DNA of 6,503 nucleotides, taken from positions 1-6,503 of the forward strand of contig JASLEQ010000190.1 of NCBI GenBank assembly GCA_030151135.1, read 5' to 3'. This DNA is from Candidatus Sulfotelmatobacter sp. Its GTDB lineage: Bacteria > Acidobacteriota > Terriglobia > Terriglobales > SbA1. Of this stretch, positions 5,978 to 6,503 are shown piece after piece. Made by a program: the position numbers and the translations under genes. The notes beneath the pieces were generated by a model. It saw only the letters and a program-made list of their open reading frames with translations. It did no database searches and was not told the origin of the DNA. Within the stretch, counting starts at the first letter, position 1. Every line of letters starts with the position of its first letter.

Positions 5978-6503
5978 ATGAAACGATCTTCGGTCCTGGG
6001 CATTGTCCTCTGCGCATTGAGCGTCATCGTTCTGTCTTATCCCTTGTCAGCAGAGATCCTTAAAATTGTTGTGGACGACACGATACAGCCCATCAGCGAG
6101 GAATATATCGCGCGTGGGATTGCGGAAGCGGCGCGGAGGAATGATCAAGCCGTTCTTATCGAAATCAATACTCCGGGCGGCCTGGTTGACTCCACCCGCC
6201 AGATTATCGAGCACATCACGACTTCAACCGTCCCGGTCATCATCTACGTCACCCCTAGTGGAAGCCGGGCAGCTTCGGCGGGCTTCTTCATCCTGGAGTC
6301 AGCGGATATTGCGGCGATGGCGCCCGGAACGAATACCGGGGCGGCGCATCCGGTTGTCCTTGGGGGCGGGAAGATGGATGACGTCATGAAGGAGAAACTG
6401 GAAAACGATGCCGCCGCACTGATGCGCTCGGTGGCATCGCGCCGGGGACGCAATGTCGAGGTGGCTGAAAGCACCGTGCGCCAGTCCAAGTCCTTCACAG
6501 ATC
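5978..6503 (+). CDS. nfeD: NfeD-type membrane-bound serine protease (ClpP class), 3'-truncated by window edge
   Basis: The first 175 codons are visible and the frame is still open at the right edge. Residues 1-25 form a signal peptide (basic M-K-R, hydrophobic core, L-S-A cleavage site). The protease domain then follows the 1510-N/NfeD pattern: I-Q-P-I-S-E-E-Y-I-A-R-G-I (36-48), V-L-I-E-I-N-T-P-G-G-L (59-69) and G-S-R-A-A-S-A-G-F-F-I (95-105). Ser100 aligns with the nucleophile of the archaeal 1510-N protease. Lys140, 40 residues later, is the best candidate for the paired lysine of the Ser-Lys dyad (Lys138 is nearby and not excluded). Long-form NfeD proteins continue with TM segments and a C-terminal OB-fold domain, which would lie beyond the window. 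Family members cleave the hydrophobic end of stomatin/SPFH proteins and are often encoded beside them. The short gap to ndh suggests one transcript. Whether this is the long or a short form cannot be seen. Confidence 0.94.
   Translation, partial: MKRSSVLGIVLCALSVIVLSYPLSAEILKIVVDDTIQPISEEYIARGIAEAARRNDQAVLIEINTPGGLVDSTRQIIEHITTSTVPVIIYVTPSGSRAASAGFFILESADIAAMAPGTNTGAAHPVVLGGGKMDDVMKEKLENDAAALMRSVASRRGRNVEVAESTVRQSKSFTD

Noticed and set aside
1..6503. Mobile element, CRISPR, tRNA, prophage or toxin-antitoxin signatures.
   Set aside because: No direct-repeat array, terminal inverted repeats, transposase or integrase motif, cloverleaf pattern or small paired ORFs were seen on either strand.

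Overview
The window (about 55-57% GC by eye) looks like chromosomal DNA from a Gram-negative soil-type bacterium, most likely an acidobacterium. This is inferred from recognised protein families, not from a marker gene. Two families point that way: a large secreted protein with a 'DYPKxGVW.D.YY … LDSLGDRL … RWGDYS … W.TRI' motif set, and a polytopic membrane protein with a 'LLGDAGIGWHIRTG' loop. Both are, from memory, typical of Acidobacteriota genomes. No rRNA, tRNA, CRISPR array, insertion sequence, integrase or toxin module is visible. Coding density is high and no gap exceeds 100 bases.

Layout. Left block (1-1297): the 3' end of a plus-strand gene for a secreted, Cys-rich protein, open through the left edge, followed by a clear intrinsic terminator. 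Middle block (1298-4505, minus strand): a membrane protein with about ten TM segments and a C-terminal soluble domain (GT-C-like), then, 67 bases downstream, a lipoprotein carrying seven Asp-box (BNR) motifs and probably folding as a beta-propeller. The lipoprotein gene converges with the left-hand gene. Right block (4594-6503, plus strand): a complete type II NADH:quinone oxidoreductase (ndh), divergent from the membrane-protein gene, then, after 34 bases, the first 175 codons of a ClpP-class (NfeD-type) membrane serine protease that runs off the right edge.

How the genes relate. Every gene product is predicted to be exported, membrane-embedded or membrane-associated. The left and middle blocks are envelope or cell-surface functions of unknown role. 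ndh and the NfeD-type gene look like one short operon: NDH-2 feeds electrons from NADH to quinone without pumping protons, and NfeD-type proteases usually pair with an SPFH/stomatin-like partner, which would be expected just beyond the right edge. I found no convincing new multi-gene system. The most unusual material is the two secreted proteins of unknown role (near-periodic seven-fold Asp boxes, a strongly basic tail, and three Cys-X6-Cys loops) and the uncharacterised membrane protein.
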